Shown here one piece after another: positions 8,464 through 18,070 of a stretch of DNA of 64,000 bases. Below the pieces are notes generated by a model that saw only the letters and a list, made by a program, of their open reading frames with translations, did not search any database and had not been told where the DNA came from. The position numbers and the translations under genes were made by a program. This stretch comes from Desulfonatronum thiosulfatophilum (GTDB lineage Bacteria > Desulfobacterota > Desulfovibrionia > Desulfovibrionales > Desulfonatronaceae): NCBI RefSeq assembly GCF_900104215.1, contig NZ_FMXO01000003.1, positions 175,286-239,285 on the forward strand, in the 5' to 3' direction. Numbering within the stretch: the first letter of the stretch is position 1; every line of letters begins with the position of its first letter.

Positions 8464-10203
8464 ATGGACAAGATTTTACGGATTGACGTAGGAGCGCAAG
8501 GCGGCCCCAAAGCCACCGTCGAGCCGGTGGGCGACTATGCGGGCATGGGTGGACGCGGCATGACCACCATGGTCGTGTACAAGGAAGTTCCCGCTGATTG
8601 TCATCCTCTCGGACCGGAAAACAAATTGGTCATCTCTCCTGGATTGATGAGCGGATCAGCCGCTTCCTCGTCCGGCCGCATTTCCGTGGGCTGCAAGAGC
8701 CCGCTGACCGGCACCATCAAGGAATCCAACGCCGGCGGCACGGCTGCCCAGGCTCTCGGCCGGCTGGGGTATGCCGCGGTGATTCTGGAAGGCGAGCGTC
8801 AGGGCGACGACATGTACAAGATCGTCATTGACGACAAGGACGTGAAGATTGAGAAGGCCAACGATCTGAAAATGTTGCCCAACTACGATCTGATCGAAAA
8901 ATTGAAGCCCGTGCACGGCGAGAAGGTTTCGGTCATCTCCATCGGCACGGCCGGGGAAATGCGATTTTCAAATTCCTCCATCGCGGTCACAGATCCCGAA
9001 TTCCGTCCGACCCGGCACTGCGGCCGCGGCGGCGTGGGCGCGGTGATGGGCTCCAAAGGCATCAAGTGCATCGTGGTGGACGCCTCGAATACCAAGATGC
9101 GCCAGCCCGTGCGCCCGGATGAGTTCAAGGAAGCCAACCGCAAGTTCGTCGAAGGTCTGAAGCAACATGCCGTCACCGGCCAGGGCCTGCCCACCTACGG
9201 CACCAACGTGCTGACCAACGTGCTCAACGAGGCCGGCGGCTATCCGACGTACAACTTCCGCGAGGGCCGCTACAAGCACGCCCAGAATCTGTCAGGGGAA
9301 CTGCAGGCCGAGACCATGAAGAACCGTCCCGGCGGCGTGGCCACCCACGGCTGCCATCGGGGTTGCGCCATTCAGTGTTCCGGTACCTGGACGGACAAAG
9401 ACGGCAACTACATGACCAAGCAGCCGGAGTACGAAACCGTCTGGTCCCACGGCGGCAACTGCGGCATCGACGATCTGGACGTCGTGGCCAAGCTGGATTT
9501 CCTGGACGACAACTACGGCCTGGACACTATTGAGATGGGCGTGACCATCGGCGTGGCCATGCAGGCCGGAGTGATCGAATTTGGTGATGCCGAAGGCGCC
9601 GTCAATCTGGTCCATGAAGTGGGCAAGGGCACGCCGCTGGGTCGCATTCTTGGCGCCGGCGCGGCCACCACGGCCCGCTGCTACGGCCTGGAACACGCTC
9701 CCGTGGTCAAAGGCCAGGCCATGCCGGCCTACGACCCCCGCGCGGTCAAGGGCATCGGCGTGACCTACGCCACCACCACCCAGGGCGCGGACCATACCGC
9801 AGGGTATGCCGTAGCCACGAACATCCTCAAGGTCGGCGGTGACGTGGATCCGCTGAAGTCCGAAGGCCAGGCCGAGCTGTCCCGCAATCTGCAGGTGGCC
9901 ACCGCTGCTCTGGACGCCACGGGCTACTGCCTGTTCATCGCCTTCGCCATCCTGGATCAACCTGAAACCTTCGGCGCCATGGTCGATTCCATCAACCACA
10001 TGTACGGCCTGGAAATGACCGGCGACGACGTGGTGGCACTGGGCCAGAAGATCCTGAAGATGGAGCGCGAGTTCAACAAGAAGGCCGGCTTCGGTCCCGA
10101 ACATGACCGCCTGCCCCGCTACTTCTCCCGCGAGCCGCTGGCGCCTCATAACGTGGTTTTCGACGTATCCGCCGAGGAACTTGACAGCGTCTACAACTTC
10201 TAA
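8464..10203 (+). CDS. aor: aldehyde:ferredoxin oxidoreductase (tungsten enzyme)
   Basis: This enzyme oxidises aldehydes to carboxylic acids with ferredoxin as acceptor, using a tungsten bis-pterin and a [4Fe-4S] cluster. The 579-residue protein has the family N-terminus (GGRGMTTMVVY), the pterin-binding regions, the cluster cysteines CHRGCAIQC around residues 297-306 and a fourth cysteine near 488 (TGYCLFIAF). A near-perfect TAAGGAGGTAG ribosome site suggests strong expression. Set near adh and hdr-flx, it probably completes ethanol to acetate oxidation and feeds reduced ferredoxin. The gene is monocistronic or pairs with the small gene after its terminator. Confidence 0.95.
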   Translation: MDKILRIDVGAQGGPKATVEPVGDYAGMGGRGMTTMVVYKEVPADCHPLGPENKLVISPGLMSGSAASSSGRISVGCKSPLTGTIKESNAGGTAAQALGRLGYAAVILEGERQGDDMYKIVIDDKDVKIEKANDLKMLPNYDLIEKLKPVHGEKVSVISIGTAGEMRFSNSSIAVTDPEFRPTRHCGRGGVGAVMGSKGIKCIVVDASNTKMRQPVRPDEFKEANRKFVEGLKQHAVTGQGLPTYGTNVLTNVLNEAGGYPTYNFREGRYKHAQNLSGELQAETMKNRPGGVATHGCHRGCAIQCSGTWTDKDGNYMTKQPEYETVWSHGGNCGIDDLDVVAKLDFLDDNYGLDTIEMGVTIGVAMQAGVIEFGDAEGAVNLVHEVGKGTPLGRILGAGAATTARCYGLEHAPVVKGQAMPAYDPRAVKGIGVTYATTTQGADHTAGYAVATNILKVGGDVDPLKSEGQAELSRNLQVATAALDATGYCLFIAFAILDQPETFGAMVDSINHMYGLEMTGDDVVALGQKILKMEREFNKKAGFGPEHDRLPRYFSREPLAPHNVVFDVSAEELDSVYNF

Positions 10204-10220
10204 CAGCTACGACTTCCTTC

Positions 10221-10258
10221 CCGGACCGGAGGCCGAGCCTCCGGTCCGGGATTTTTTT
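10221..10258 (+). terminator. strong intrinsic terminator after aor
   Basis: A 12-bp perfect stem (CCGGACCGGAGG at 10221-10232 paired with 10238-10249) is followed by A and seven T residues. It starts 17 bp after the aor stop. Confidence 0.93.
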
Positions 10259-10313
10259 CGACGCGGCGTCTGATGCCTTGCAGTGACGACGAACCTTGAA
10301 TCCAGGAGTCACC

Positions 10314-10967
10314 GTGCCGTACACAGCCCCCTATCCCGAACCCTACGATCAACTCCTGGGAAATCTGCCGCTGGTCCTGATGGAGCATGACGCGCCAGAA
10401 TATTTTGGCATTCTGCTTCAGGGCGGATTCGACATGCCCGTTCCCGAACCCTGTACGCTGCGGGAGTTTCTGTGCGAGCTGGTCGGCGTCTGCGGGGTGT
10501 ATACGGAAAAAAGTCTGCAGACCATCTTCCTGGACGGAAAAGCCATTGACGATCTGGACCGGGCCTTGCTCGGGCCGTCCTCACGACTGGCCCTGTCCGC
10601 GGCCATGCCCGGACTGGTGGGAGCGACCATGCGCCGGGGCGGGTATTACAGCCGGATGCGGGAGGGCATTTCCCAGGCAAAGGGCGATGGTCTTGAGGCT
10701 TCTGAAAAAAAGCCGTTCCGGCTGCATGTCCGTCTCTACAATGCCGTGGGCCGCGAACTTGCCGGATTGTTTCTGCACCACGGGATTTTCGTTTCTTCGG
10801 AAAGCCTGCTCCGATTTTTGAAAATCCAGCCGCCCAAATTCTTCGATCATCTACAAAAAGCCTCTCTTGCAGGCGCTCCTCTGCCTATAGGATCATCAGC
10901 GGCGGGCACCTGGCAACTCCCCGGGGGTGATATCGCCCTGCGGGTCACCAGCGAACGTAAGGAATGA
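10314..10967 (+). CDS. uncharacterised protein downstream of aor, possible MoaD-like region
   Basis: I do not recognise this 217-residue protein as a named family. The GTG start at 10314 has AGGAG eight bases upstream. Residues about 45-110 have the feel of a MoaD/ThiS beta-grasp domain: TLREFLCELVGV, then IFLDGKAIDDLD, then a segment with MPGLVGATMRRGG ending in Gly109-Gly110. True MoaD ends in a free Gly-Gly, but here about 107 more residues follow, with a basic and aromatic stretch (FRLHVRLYNAVGRELAG). The position directly after the tungstopterin enzyme AOR suggests a role in its maturation or regulation. That link is inference only. Confidence 0.6.
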   Translation: MPYTAPYPEPYDQLLGNLPLVLMEHDAPEYFGILLQGGFDMPVPEPCTLREFLCELVGVCGVYTEKSLQTIFLDGKAIDDLDRALLGPSSRLALSAAMPGLVGATMRRGGYYSRMREGISQAKGDGLEASEKKPFRLHVRLYNAVGRELAGLFLHHGIFVSSESLLRFLKIQPPKFFDHLQKASLAGAPLPIGSSAAGTWQLPGGDIALRVTSERKE

Positions 10968-11065
10968 CTTCTTCTTCCGGCCAGGACTTCTCCTTTCTCA
11001 CTTGAGACGTCTCAGCACCGGTTCAACCAAGCATTTTTTCTGCCCCCCCTGACCATCACGCTGCC

Positions 11066-12250
11066 TCAAAAGGCGTCGCATCGGTGGCACGCAATATTGT
11101 TCCGCGCGGCAAGACGGGTTTTCAGGCGCATGATGCGTTCATACGATTCTTGTATGCGGGATTCCGAAATGCGGCCATCCCGGACCAGACCCAGGATGAT
11201 TTCCTGGGCCTTTTGCGCAATCCCATCGTCATACACAAGGTTGTTCCCGAAAATAATGATATCCGCGCCGGCCAGGATGGTTTGTTTCAGGGCGATTTCC
11301 AGGCTGTAGTGGTCTGTAATGGCCTGCATCTGCATGTCGTCGGAGATGATCACGCCCTGGTAGTTCATCTGGTCGCGCAACAGGCCCTGCATGATCGCCG
11401 GAGAAAGGGTCGCTGGCCAATCCGGATCCAGGGCGGCATTGAAAACATGTGCGGTCATGATCATGTCCGTGCCCACGGAGCTCAGGATTTCGCGGTAGGG
11501 TTCCAACTCGATTTCAGTCCAGGTCTGGGTGACGTCCGTGAAGCCGAGATGGGAATCCGTGGTGGAACTGCCATGGCCGGGAAAATGTTTCAGTGCGGTC
11601 AGGATGCCTTCGGCCTGATGAGCGAGAATTTCCGCCATGGCCTGTTCGGCGACAATGTGCGGATTGTCGGAAAAGCTGCGTTCCAGCATGCCGATGACCG
11701 GGTTGCCCGGGTTGACGTTCACATCCACCACGGGAGACAGGTTGATGTTGATGCCCAGTTCGGCCAGCATCCTGGCAGTCTGGCGGGAATATTCACCCGT
11801 GAGGGTCAGGTCGTTCTGCAAGCCGAGCCAGCCCTTGGAAACCGTTGCCGGAAACCCGAAGGTTTCCTTGAGCCGGTTGACCCGTCCGCCCTCCTGATCG
11901 ATGGCCACGAACAGCGGGACGTCCGGGGACGCGGCGTGGAGCCTGGCCACCAGATTTTTGAGCTGTTCCGGCGAGGCCACGTTGCGGACGCGACTTTTCA
12001 ACTCGACGTCGTAGTCGAAGATGATCACTCCGCCCACCCGTCCGGCACGAATGTCTTGGATGACGGAGCAGGTTTCCTCCACATCCAGGCCGCGAAATCC
12101 GATCATCAGCATCTGGCCCACCATGGCTTCCAGGCTGTCGTTCAATGCCGCCGAGGCCGTGCGAACCGGCAGCCATGACAAGGCTAGGACAAGGAGCAGG
12201 CACGCAAGAAAAGACGATGTCAGGGAGAGGGATTGGTGGCGAATGTTCAT
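11066..12250 (-). CDS. nagZ: glycoside hydrolase family 3, beta-N-acetylhexosaminidase-like, secreted
   Basis: This enzyme would remove N-acetylglucosamine from peptidoglycan fragments. The 394-residue protein has an N-terminal signal peptide (hydrophobic FLACLLLVLALSW, then a likely cut after TASA), so it acts in the periplasm, unlike the cytoplasmic NagZ of enterics. Family 3 marks are AIDQEGGRVNRL, the substrate-binding KHFPGHGSS loop with its catalytic His, and the nucleophile Asp in IISDDMQMQAI. I chose the start at 12250, which has GAGGTG upstream, over the ATG nine codons earlier. It lies 46 bp after the M24 peptidase gene, probably in one operon. Confidence 0.88.
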   Translation of the reverse strand: MNIRHQSLSLTSSFLACLLLVLALSWLPVRTASAALNDSLEAMVGQMLMIGFRGLDVEETCSVIQDIRAGRVGGVIIFDYDVELKSRVRNVASPEQLKNLVARLHAASPDVPLFVAIDQEGGRVNRLKETFGFPATVSKGWLGLQNDLTLTGEYSRQTARMLAELGININLSPVVDVNVNPGNPVIGMLERSFSDNPHIVAEQAMAEILAHQAEGILTALKHFPGHGSSTTDSHLGFTDVTQTWTEIELEPYREILSSVGTDMIMTAHVFNAALDPDWPATLSPAIMQGLLRDQMNYQGVIISDDMQMQAITDHYSLEIALKQTILAGADIIIFGNNLVYDDGIAQKAQEIILGLVRDGRISESRIQESYERIMRLKTRLAARNNIACHRCDAF

Positions 12251-12296
12251 GAAACACCTCGTGTGATTAAATTTCATAGATATATGATCACATGAA

Positions 12297-13364
12297 TTAC
12301 AGAATCCGGCACCCGTCTTCCGTGACCAGGATCATGTATTCCCAGCGAATGCCGCCCCATTCCGGATAATAGAGCCCCGGTTCCACGGTGACGATCATGC
12401 CCGGAGCCAGGATGGTCTTGTCGTGGGGCCCCAGGCTCGGCGCCTCATGGGTTTCCAGCCCGATACCGTGTCCCAGGCCGTGGTTGAACCGCTCATCCAC
12501 GAGATAATCCCGAAAGAAGCTCTTCACCAAATGATATGCTTCGGCGACCGGCTTTCCCGGGCGAATCGCAGCAATGGCCGCGTCCTGGGCCTTGCGGACC
12601 AGGTCCATGGTGCGTTTGAAGCCGTCCGGGGGGGCGGCGCCGACCCAGAAGGTCCTGGTTTGATCCGAACAGTAGGCGTTGAGGCGGGCGCCGGCGTCCA
12701 CCAGAACCAGGCAGTCCTCCCGGACAGGGGTGTTGTCGGGCACGGCATGGGGCTGGGCCGCATTGGCGTTCACTCCCACGATGGTCGGAAAGGCCAGTTC
12801 CTGGGCGCCGCGTTCCCGGAACAGCTTCTCCATCTCCCAGGCGATGTCCCGTTCCGTGCGTCCCGGCTGCAACAGGTCCGGCACCATGGCGAAAACCTCG
12901 TGATTCAGCTTGCAGGAGGCCTCCATCAGGGCGATTTCGTATTCATCCTTGATCCTGCGCAACATTTCAACCATGTTTTGCGTCGGCGCAAGGACAATGT
13001 GGTCCTTCAACTCGGCATGGAAATCATAGCTCATGGCCCGGGATTCGAATCCTAAGGCGTTGTAGTTCAATCCGGCCAAAAAATTCCGGACCTGCTGTAT
13101 TTTGGGGCTGGTATAGATGAACAGCCGCTCCTTGGGCCAAACTTTGGCAGCGGCGATCTCGTAGCGCGGATCCGTGAGCAGCCAGTCCTTTCCGGCTGCG
13201 TCGACAATCAGCAAGCCCGCACTTTCATTGCATTGGGGGTCGTGCAGCTCGAATCCGCTCAGGTAGAATCTGTTTGCCGGGCTGGAGACCAGCAATGCCT
13301 GGAGTCCGGCTTCGTGCAGCCGTTCCCGCAGCCTTTCCCGGCGATGGGCGTGTCTGTCGATCAT
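12297..13364 (-). CDS. pepP: Xaa-Pro aminopeptidase, M24 family
   Basis: This metallopeptidase removes N-terminal residues that precede proline. The 355-residue protein has an N-terminal creatinase-like domain ([12 protein letters not shown]) and a C-terminal pita-bread domain. The metal ligands are visible: Asp in [10 protein letters not shown] and CSDQTRTF, His in [13 protein letters not shown], Glu in VEPGLYY, and Glu in GIRWEYMIL where most homologues read RIED. The length is normal for the short bacterial form. It is first of a two-gene unit with nagZ. Confidence 0.92.
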   Translation of the reverse strand: MIDRHAHRRERLRERLHEAGLQALLVSSPANRFYLSGFELHDPQCNESAGLLIVDAAGKDWLLTDPRYEIAAAKVWPKERLFIYTSPKIQQVRNFLAGLNYNALGFESRAMSYDFHAELKDHIVLAPTQNMVEMLRRIKDEYEIALMEASCKLNHEVFAMVPDLLQPGRTERDIAWEMEKLFRERGAQELAFPTIVGVNANAAQPHAVPDNTPVREDCLVLVDAGARLNAYCSDQTRTFWVGAAPPDGFKRTMDLVRKAQDAAIAAIRPGKPVAEAYHLVKSFFRDYLVDERFNHGLGHGIGLETHEAPSLGPHDKTILAPGMIVTVEPGLYYPEWGGIRWEYMILVTEDGCRIL

Positions 13365-13613
13365 GGTTCTCGTTCCTGTTCCTGCCCGGCGACAAGGCCC
13401 TGGCGTATTGTATCCTCTTGCAGAATCAGCGTCCGAAATGCCGTTTCCTGCGAGGATGATCCGGAAGCGACGTGGGACATGACGGAATCTCGTATGGGAA
13501 TGCCATGTCGTGTTTTTCTAAACTATCCAAAGTTGCCGTGCAATCGGCAATTCGTTATGAACGGGGGTTTGCCCGTACATGGGCAGCGAGCATCAATCAA
13601 GGAGAAAATGCTC

Positions 13614-14771
13614 ATGAAAAAAGCCTTGATAACCGGAATAACCGGTCAGGATGGGGCTTATCTGGCGGAATTTCTGCTGGAGAAGGGTTATGAAGTACAT
13701 GGCATCAAGCGCCGTTCTTCCCTGTTCAACACCCAACGGGTGGACCATCTCTACCGTGATCCGCACGAAGAGGACGTACGTTTCCTCATGCATTACGGGG
13801 ACCTGACCGACGCAACCAACCTGACCAGGATCATCCAGGAGGTGCAGCCGGACGAAGTGTACAATCTGGCCGCCCAAAGCCACGTCAAGGTGTCCTTTGA
13901 AAGCCCTGAGTACACGGCCAACACTGATGCTCTCGGTACCCTGCGCATGCTCGAAGCTATTCGCCTTCTTGGTTTGACCGACAAGACGCGCATCTACCAG
14001 GCTTCCACCTCGGAACTTTACGGCAAGGTCCAGGAAGTGCCCCAGAGCGAGACCACCCCGTTCTACCCCCGCTCTCCGTATGCCGTGGCCAAGCTGTATG
14101 CGTTCTGGATTACGGTGAACTACCGCGAGGCGTACAACATTTTCGGCTGCAACGGAATCCTCTTCAATCATGAATCTCCGATTCGCGGCGAAACTTTCGT
14201 CACCCGTAAGATTACACGGGCGGCCGCGCGCATCGTCCTGGGACTGGAGAAAAATCTTTTCCTCGGTAATCTCGGCGCCTTGCGGGACTGGGGCCATGCC
14301 AAGGATTTCGTGCGTGCCCAGTGGTTGATCCTGCAGCAGGACAAACCTGAAGATTTTGTCATCGCCACGGGCGAACAGCACTCGGTCCGGGAATTTTGCG
14401 ATCTGGCCTTCCGGGAAGTGGGCATCGAGCTGCGCTGGGAAGGTGAAGGACTCGAAGAAAAGGGCATTATCGCTAAATACCAGCCGACTCCAATCGTCCA
14501 GTCCTGCCTGCAACGCATCGGAAAAAACGTCTCCCTTTCGGAGGGGGATGTCCTGGTTTCCGTGGATCCCCGCTACTTCCGGCCAACGGAAGTGGAAAGT
14601 CTTCTCGGCGATCCGACCAAGTCCCGGGAAAAACTGGGCTGGACCCCCGAGATCAGCTTTCCGGAAATGGTTACGGAAATGGTAGCCTTCGATGTCCGGG
14701 AAGCCTCCCGCGAATCCATCTGCGTTCACAACGGCTTCGGTCTGCCCGGAAGCTGCGAGGCGTTCATGTAG
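13614..14771 (+). CDS. gmd: GDP-mannose 4,6-dehydratase
   Basis: Gmd converts GDP-mannose to GDP-4-keto-6-deoxymannose, the entry to GDP-fucose, GDP-rhamnose or GDP-perosamine for surface polysaccharide. The 385-residue protein is a short-chain dehydrogenase with [15 protein letters not shown] at the NADP site, the DLTDATNL and STSELYGK motifs, and the catalytic SPYAVAK. The ATG at 13614 has AAGGAG nine bases upstream. The ATG two codons earlier is too close to that site. No other nucleotide-sugar gene lies next to it, so the final sugar is not known. Confidence 0.94.
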   Translation: MKKALITGITGQDGAYLAEFLLEKGYEVHGIKRRSSLFNTQRVDHLYRDPHEEDVRFLMHYGDLTDATNLTRIIQEVQPDEVYNLAAQSHVKVSFESPEYTANTDALGTLRMLEAIRLLGLTDKTRIYQASTSELYGKVQEVPQSETTPFYPRSPYAVAKLYAFWITVNYREAYNIFGCNGILFNHESPIRGETFVTRKITRAAARIVLGLEKNLFLGNLGALRDWGHAKDFVRAQWLILQQDKPEDFVIATGEQHSVREFCDLAFREVGIELRWEGEGLEEKGIIAKYQPTPIVQSCLQRIGKNVSLSEGDVLVSVDPRYFRPTEVESLLGDPTKSREKLGWTPEISFPEMVTEMVAFDVREASRESICVHNGFGLPGSCEAFM

Positions 14772-14803
14772 CGTTCGCGGCTGATATTTTTTCAAATAAA
14801 CAT

Positions 14804-14847
14804 GGCCCGATCTTCGCGCTTCCGCGGAAAATCGGGCCTTGTTTTTT
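14804..14847 (+). terminator. intrinsic terminator after gmd
   Basis: GGCCCGAT at 14804-14811 pairs with ATCGGGCC at 14831-14838, with a shorter inner stem, and is followed by TTGTTTTTT. Confidence 0.88.
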
Positions 14848-14983
14848 GTATGGTTACTGTTCAGTTGCGTGTTCCGGCTATCTCAATTTTCGATCCCGCG
14901 CGACTCCCACCCCGACTTCGTAGCAACACATGTCTGGTCTTGTACTGCCTCGAAGGGATTTGCGGACGAGGGAGGAAACTCGG

Positions 14984-16474
14984 TCATGTGCCGCAGAAGG
15001 TCTGATAGACCCGCTCCGAGGGTTCAGGAGGCAGGCAGTATTCGGCATGCTCGGGACTGCTTTCGTATGGTCGGGACAGGACTTCCACCAGGCGGTTCAT
15101 CACGCTCAAGTCGTTGCGTTCCACCGCGGCTTCCAGGGCTTCTTCGACCTTGTGGTTGCGGGGGATGACCGCCGGGTTTCGGGCCTGCATCAAAACGCGG
15201 GATTCTTCCCTGGAATCCGCCTGTTCAGACAGCCGGGCCATCCAGCGCTCATGCCATGATTGGAAGGCCGGATCCTGGAACACGGGCGCATCCGGAAGCC
15301 GTTCCGAGGCAAGATCCCGGAAGGTGTTGGTGTAATCGGCCTGGTTCTTGTGCATGCAGGAGAGCAGTTCCTGGATCAGGCTTTTGTCCGGGGCCTTTTC
15401 ATTGAACAGGCCGATCTTGGCGCGCATGCCCGCAAGCCATGCCCGCTCGAAAATTTCTGAAAAGGAAGAAATCGCTTCCTGGGCGAGAGTGACGGCCGTT
15501 TTCTGGTCCGGCGCAATCAGGGGCAGCAGCGTTTCAGCGAAACGGGAGAGATTCCACTGGGCGATCTGGGGCTGGTTGCCGTAGGCATAGCGTCTGTCCT
15601 TGTCGATGGAACTGAAGACCGTTTCCGGATCATAGGCGTCCATGAAGGCGCAGGGGCCGTAGTCGATGGTCTCGCCGGACAAGGTCATGTTGTCCGTGTT
15701 CATCACCCCATGGATGAAACCGACATGCAGCCATTTTGCCACCAGAGAAGCCTGGCGTTCCAGAACGGCCCGCAACAAGGCGAGATAGGGATTTTCGGTC
15801 TTGTCCAGATCCGGATAATGACGTCGCAGGGTGTAGTCGGCCAGGACCCGGATCGTATTCCGATCTCCTTGCGCCGCAAGATATTCAAACGTGCCGAATC
15901 GGATGTGGCTCGCGGCGACCCTGGTCAGGATCGCTCCTGTCTGCGGAGTTTCGCGAAAGACGGGCTCTCCGGTGGTCACCACGGCAAGGCTGCGGGTTGT
16001 GGGGATGCCGAAACCGTTCATGGCTTCACTGATGATGTACTCCCGCAGCATCGGGCCCAGGGCCGCGCGTCCGTCTCCCCGTCGTGAAAAAGGCGTTCGT
16101 CCGGACCCTTTGAACTGGATGTCGAGCCGCTCTCCGCGCGGGGTGACCTGTTCTCCGAGCAGGATCGCCCGACCGTCGCCAAGGATGGAGAAATATCCGA
16201 ACTGGTGACCCGCATAGGCCTGGGCGAGAGGCTCGGCGCCTTCGGGTATCCTGTTGCCCGCAAATATTGCCGCCCCCCCTTCGCCTGCCAGGGCATCCGC
16301 ATTCAGACCCAGGAACTCCGCCAGGGCACGGTTGAACACGACCAGTCGGGATTCGCGGACCGGAATCGGATTAAGCCGGACGAACAACGTCTCGGGCAAC
16401 CGGGCATAGCTGTTGTCGAAGTTCCAACCGGTGCCGACGGCCGCGGAATCCTGGGATTGTGGTTGTGTCGCCAT
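14984..16474 (-). CDS. selO: SelO/YdiU family protein AMPylase
   Basis: SelO is a pseudokinase-fold enzyme that transfers AMP to Ser, Thr or Tyr of target proteins and is linked to redox stress. The 496-residue protein has [17 protein letters not shown], the nucleotide-binding [18 protein letters not shown], and the active-site [19 protein letters not shown]. It ends in YQTFCGT, with a cysteine where the animal protein carries selenocysteine. There is no sign of a UGA selenocysteine codon. AAGGAG precedes the start. It lies 12 bp after the DUF2254 gene, which suggests cotranscription. Confidence 0.93.
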   Translation of the reverse strand: MATQPQSQDSAAVGTGWNFDNSYARLPETLFVRLNPIPVRESRLVVFNRALAEFLGLNADALAGEGGAAIFAGNRIPEGAEPLAQAYAGHQFGYFSILGDGRAILLGEQVTPRGERLDIQFKGSGRTPFSRRGDGRAALGPMLREYIISEAMNGFGIPTTRSLAVVTTGEPVFRETPQTGAILTRVAASHIRFGTFEYLAAQGDRNTIRVLADYTLRRHYPDLDKTENPYLALLRAVLERQASLVAKWLHVGFIHGVMNTDNMTLSGETIDYGPCAFMDAYDPETVFSSIDKDRRYAYGNQPQIAQWNLSRFAETLLPLIAPDQKTAVTLAQEAISSFSEIFERAWLAGMRAKIGLFNEKAPDKSLIQELLSCMHKNQADYTNTFRDLASERLPDAPVFQDPAFQSWHERWMARLSEQADSREESRVLMQARNPAVIPRNHKVEEALEAAVERNDLSVMNRLVEVLSRPYESSPEHAEYCLPPEPSERVYQTFCGT

Positions 16475-16486
16475 GGGCTGTCTCCT

Positions 16487-17884
16487 TCACGATACGAGTG
16501 ATGTTTCATTGGCGTTTGGCTGCCGATCAATATCCTGCTCAAGTCCCGGCCGCGGTTCGTTGCACAGTCGGACGACAGCTTGATATCGCTCTTCAACGAC
16601 CCAGCGATCCAGTTCTTCCGGCAAGCCTTCACGGGCGCCCCGGACAAGCATTTCGGCATGCCGCAAAAGCGTAGCCTGATCTTCGGGACGGTGAGCGAAG
16701 TAGGCCACAGTGGCTATCGTGTCCAGCAGGTGGATGAATATCTGGACACTGGAGCGGACATTGTGTCGGATCTGGTTGAATGCCGCGTCCGTGATCTCAG
16801 AAAATCCCCTGGTGGGCGCTATGATCCGCAGTTGCTTCCCCTCGTCAAAGAGATACGGGGAAGGAATGTTGCGTTGGGCCAGTCGGCACAGGGCGGTTCC
16901 CAGTTGGTCAATGCAGGCGATTGCCGTGAACGGGTCGTTCAAGCTGGGAGAAAGCGCCCGCAACGCAATCTCGACAAGTTCAAGGACCGCGAACTCTACG
17001 TCCTGGCTCGGGGTTCTTTCGTCATCCAGGGCGAACGCCCGGTTGATTCGTTTCGGGAGTTGATCGGTGATTTTGTCTTCCGGCCAGATCCGCACCAAAG
17101 GTTGTCCAGCAACAATATACCGGCCCGGCTGCTGCTCCAGTCGGATGACCGCATCCTCCTTTACGGCCCATTCCATCAGGACTTCCTTGTCGATGAATTG
17201 AATATAACCGTCGGTGGTTGCGGGAACAGGACGGGATTTCCTGGAGAACATATCCAGGAAATCCGCACTGGGCCGTTCTTCCTTTTGCGGGGTGTCTTTT
17301 GCAGGTTTTTTAGGATAAAGATGATCGATGGTCGTGAGCAGCTCGTTGCCCACACGGGCCACAACCCTGTTGGCCTGAATGGAAACGGAGACGTGATGGA
17401 TGAAGTAGATCAGGACTCCCACGCTCAATACCGCAAAGAATACGCCCAGAGTCACTGACAAATGCGGAACGAATTCGGTGTCTCCCGAAGAATCCGAACG
17501 TCGCACGGTGCGCAACACGATCAGGCAGTAGAGAAACGTGGCGACGAAGGTGCCGAGCACCACCTGGGTCGTTGTGTCTCGCATGAAATTCCGGAGCAGC
17601 CGGGGACCGAGCTGGGATGTAACAAGCGACAGGGCGACCAGCGTTATGGAGAACACGACGCCGGCGATGGTGATCATTGATCCGGCAATGGTTTTCAGGA
17701 CCGCACTGGCGCCCTCGGCTCCGCCGGAAAAGGTCCAGCCCAATGATTCAAAAAAATCCGCCATGGGATCGTTCATAGTGATGGTTAAAAAGGCCAGGGC
17801 CACGGCCACGCTGGACATGACACCCGGAGTGAACCACAAACTGGAACGAATCTTAACGAATATTTTTAAGAACTGCGCTTTCAC
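16487..17884 (-). CDS. DUF2254 family inner-membrane protein
   Basis: This 465-residue member of DUF2254 starts at GTG with GAGGAA upstream. Four membrane segments are clear in the first 170 residues (SSVAVALAFLTITM, MITIAGVVFSITLVALSL, VVLGTFVATFLYCLIVL, LGVFFAVLSVGVLIYFI). A large soluble C-terminal domain follows, with the family stretch SPSLNDPFTAIACIDQLG. No biochemical function is established for the family. It precedes selO with 12 bp between them. The operon may be stress-related, but that rests only on the SelO link. Confidence 0.88.
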   Translation of the reverse strand: MKAQFLKIFVKIRSSLWFTPGVMSSVAVALAFLTITMNDPMADFFESLGWTFSGGAEGASAVLKTIAGSMITIAGVVFSITLVALSLVTSQLGPRLLRNFMRDTTTQVVLGTFVATFLYCLIVLRTVRRSDSSGDTEFVPHLSVTLGVFFAVLSVGVLIYFIHHVSVSIQANRVVARVGNELLTTIDHLYPKKPAKDTPQKEERPSADFLDMFSRKSRPVPATTDGYIQFIDKEVLMEWAVKEDAVIRLEQQPGRYIVAGQPLVRIWPEDKITDQLPKRINRAFALDDERTPSQDVEFAVLELVEIALRALSPSLNDPFTAIACIDQLGTALCRLAQRNIPSPYLFDEGKQLRIIAPTRGFSEITDAAFNQIRHNVRSSVQIFIHLLDTIATVAYFAHRPEDQATLLRHAEMLVRGAREGLPEELDRWVVEERYQAVVRLCNEPRPGLEQDIDRQPNANETSLVS

Positions 17885-18070
17885 GACGATTCCTCAGACA
17901 CCGGCAAATTTCAAGATTATGAGAGCAGGTGTGGGAGGCCGACGACGTTTGGCGCTTCTATCACACCTCATTTCCTGTCGGAATATGCAAAAGCTATCGT
18001 GTCGGTATGTAGATGCACAATACGTAAAATTGCTTATCCGTCCTTTAGAAACTCCCAATACGAGAAAAAC

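Noticed and set aside
12262..12292. TGTGAT...ATCACA pair near the nagZ start, like a CRP/FNR site
   Set aside because: The half-sites are 19 bases apart, too far for a CRP-type dimer site, and they lie inside a two-gene operon.
13233..13613. Upstream extension of the gmd frame
   Set aside because: The extra 127 codons overlap the start of pepP and its promoter region and are unlike Gmd. AAGGAG lies at the proper distance from the ATG at 13614.
14984..16474. Possible selenocysteine in SelO
   Set aside because: The C-terminus reads FCGT with a normal Cys codon and an ordinary stop. There is no in-frame UGA near the end.
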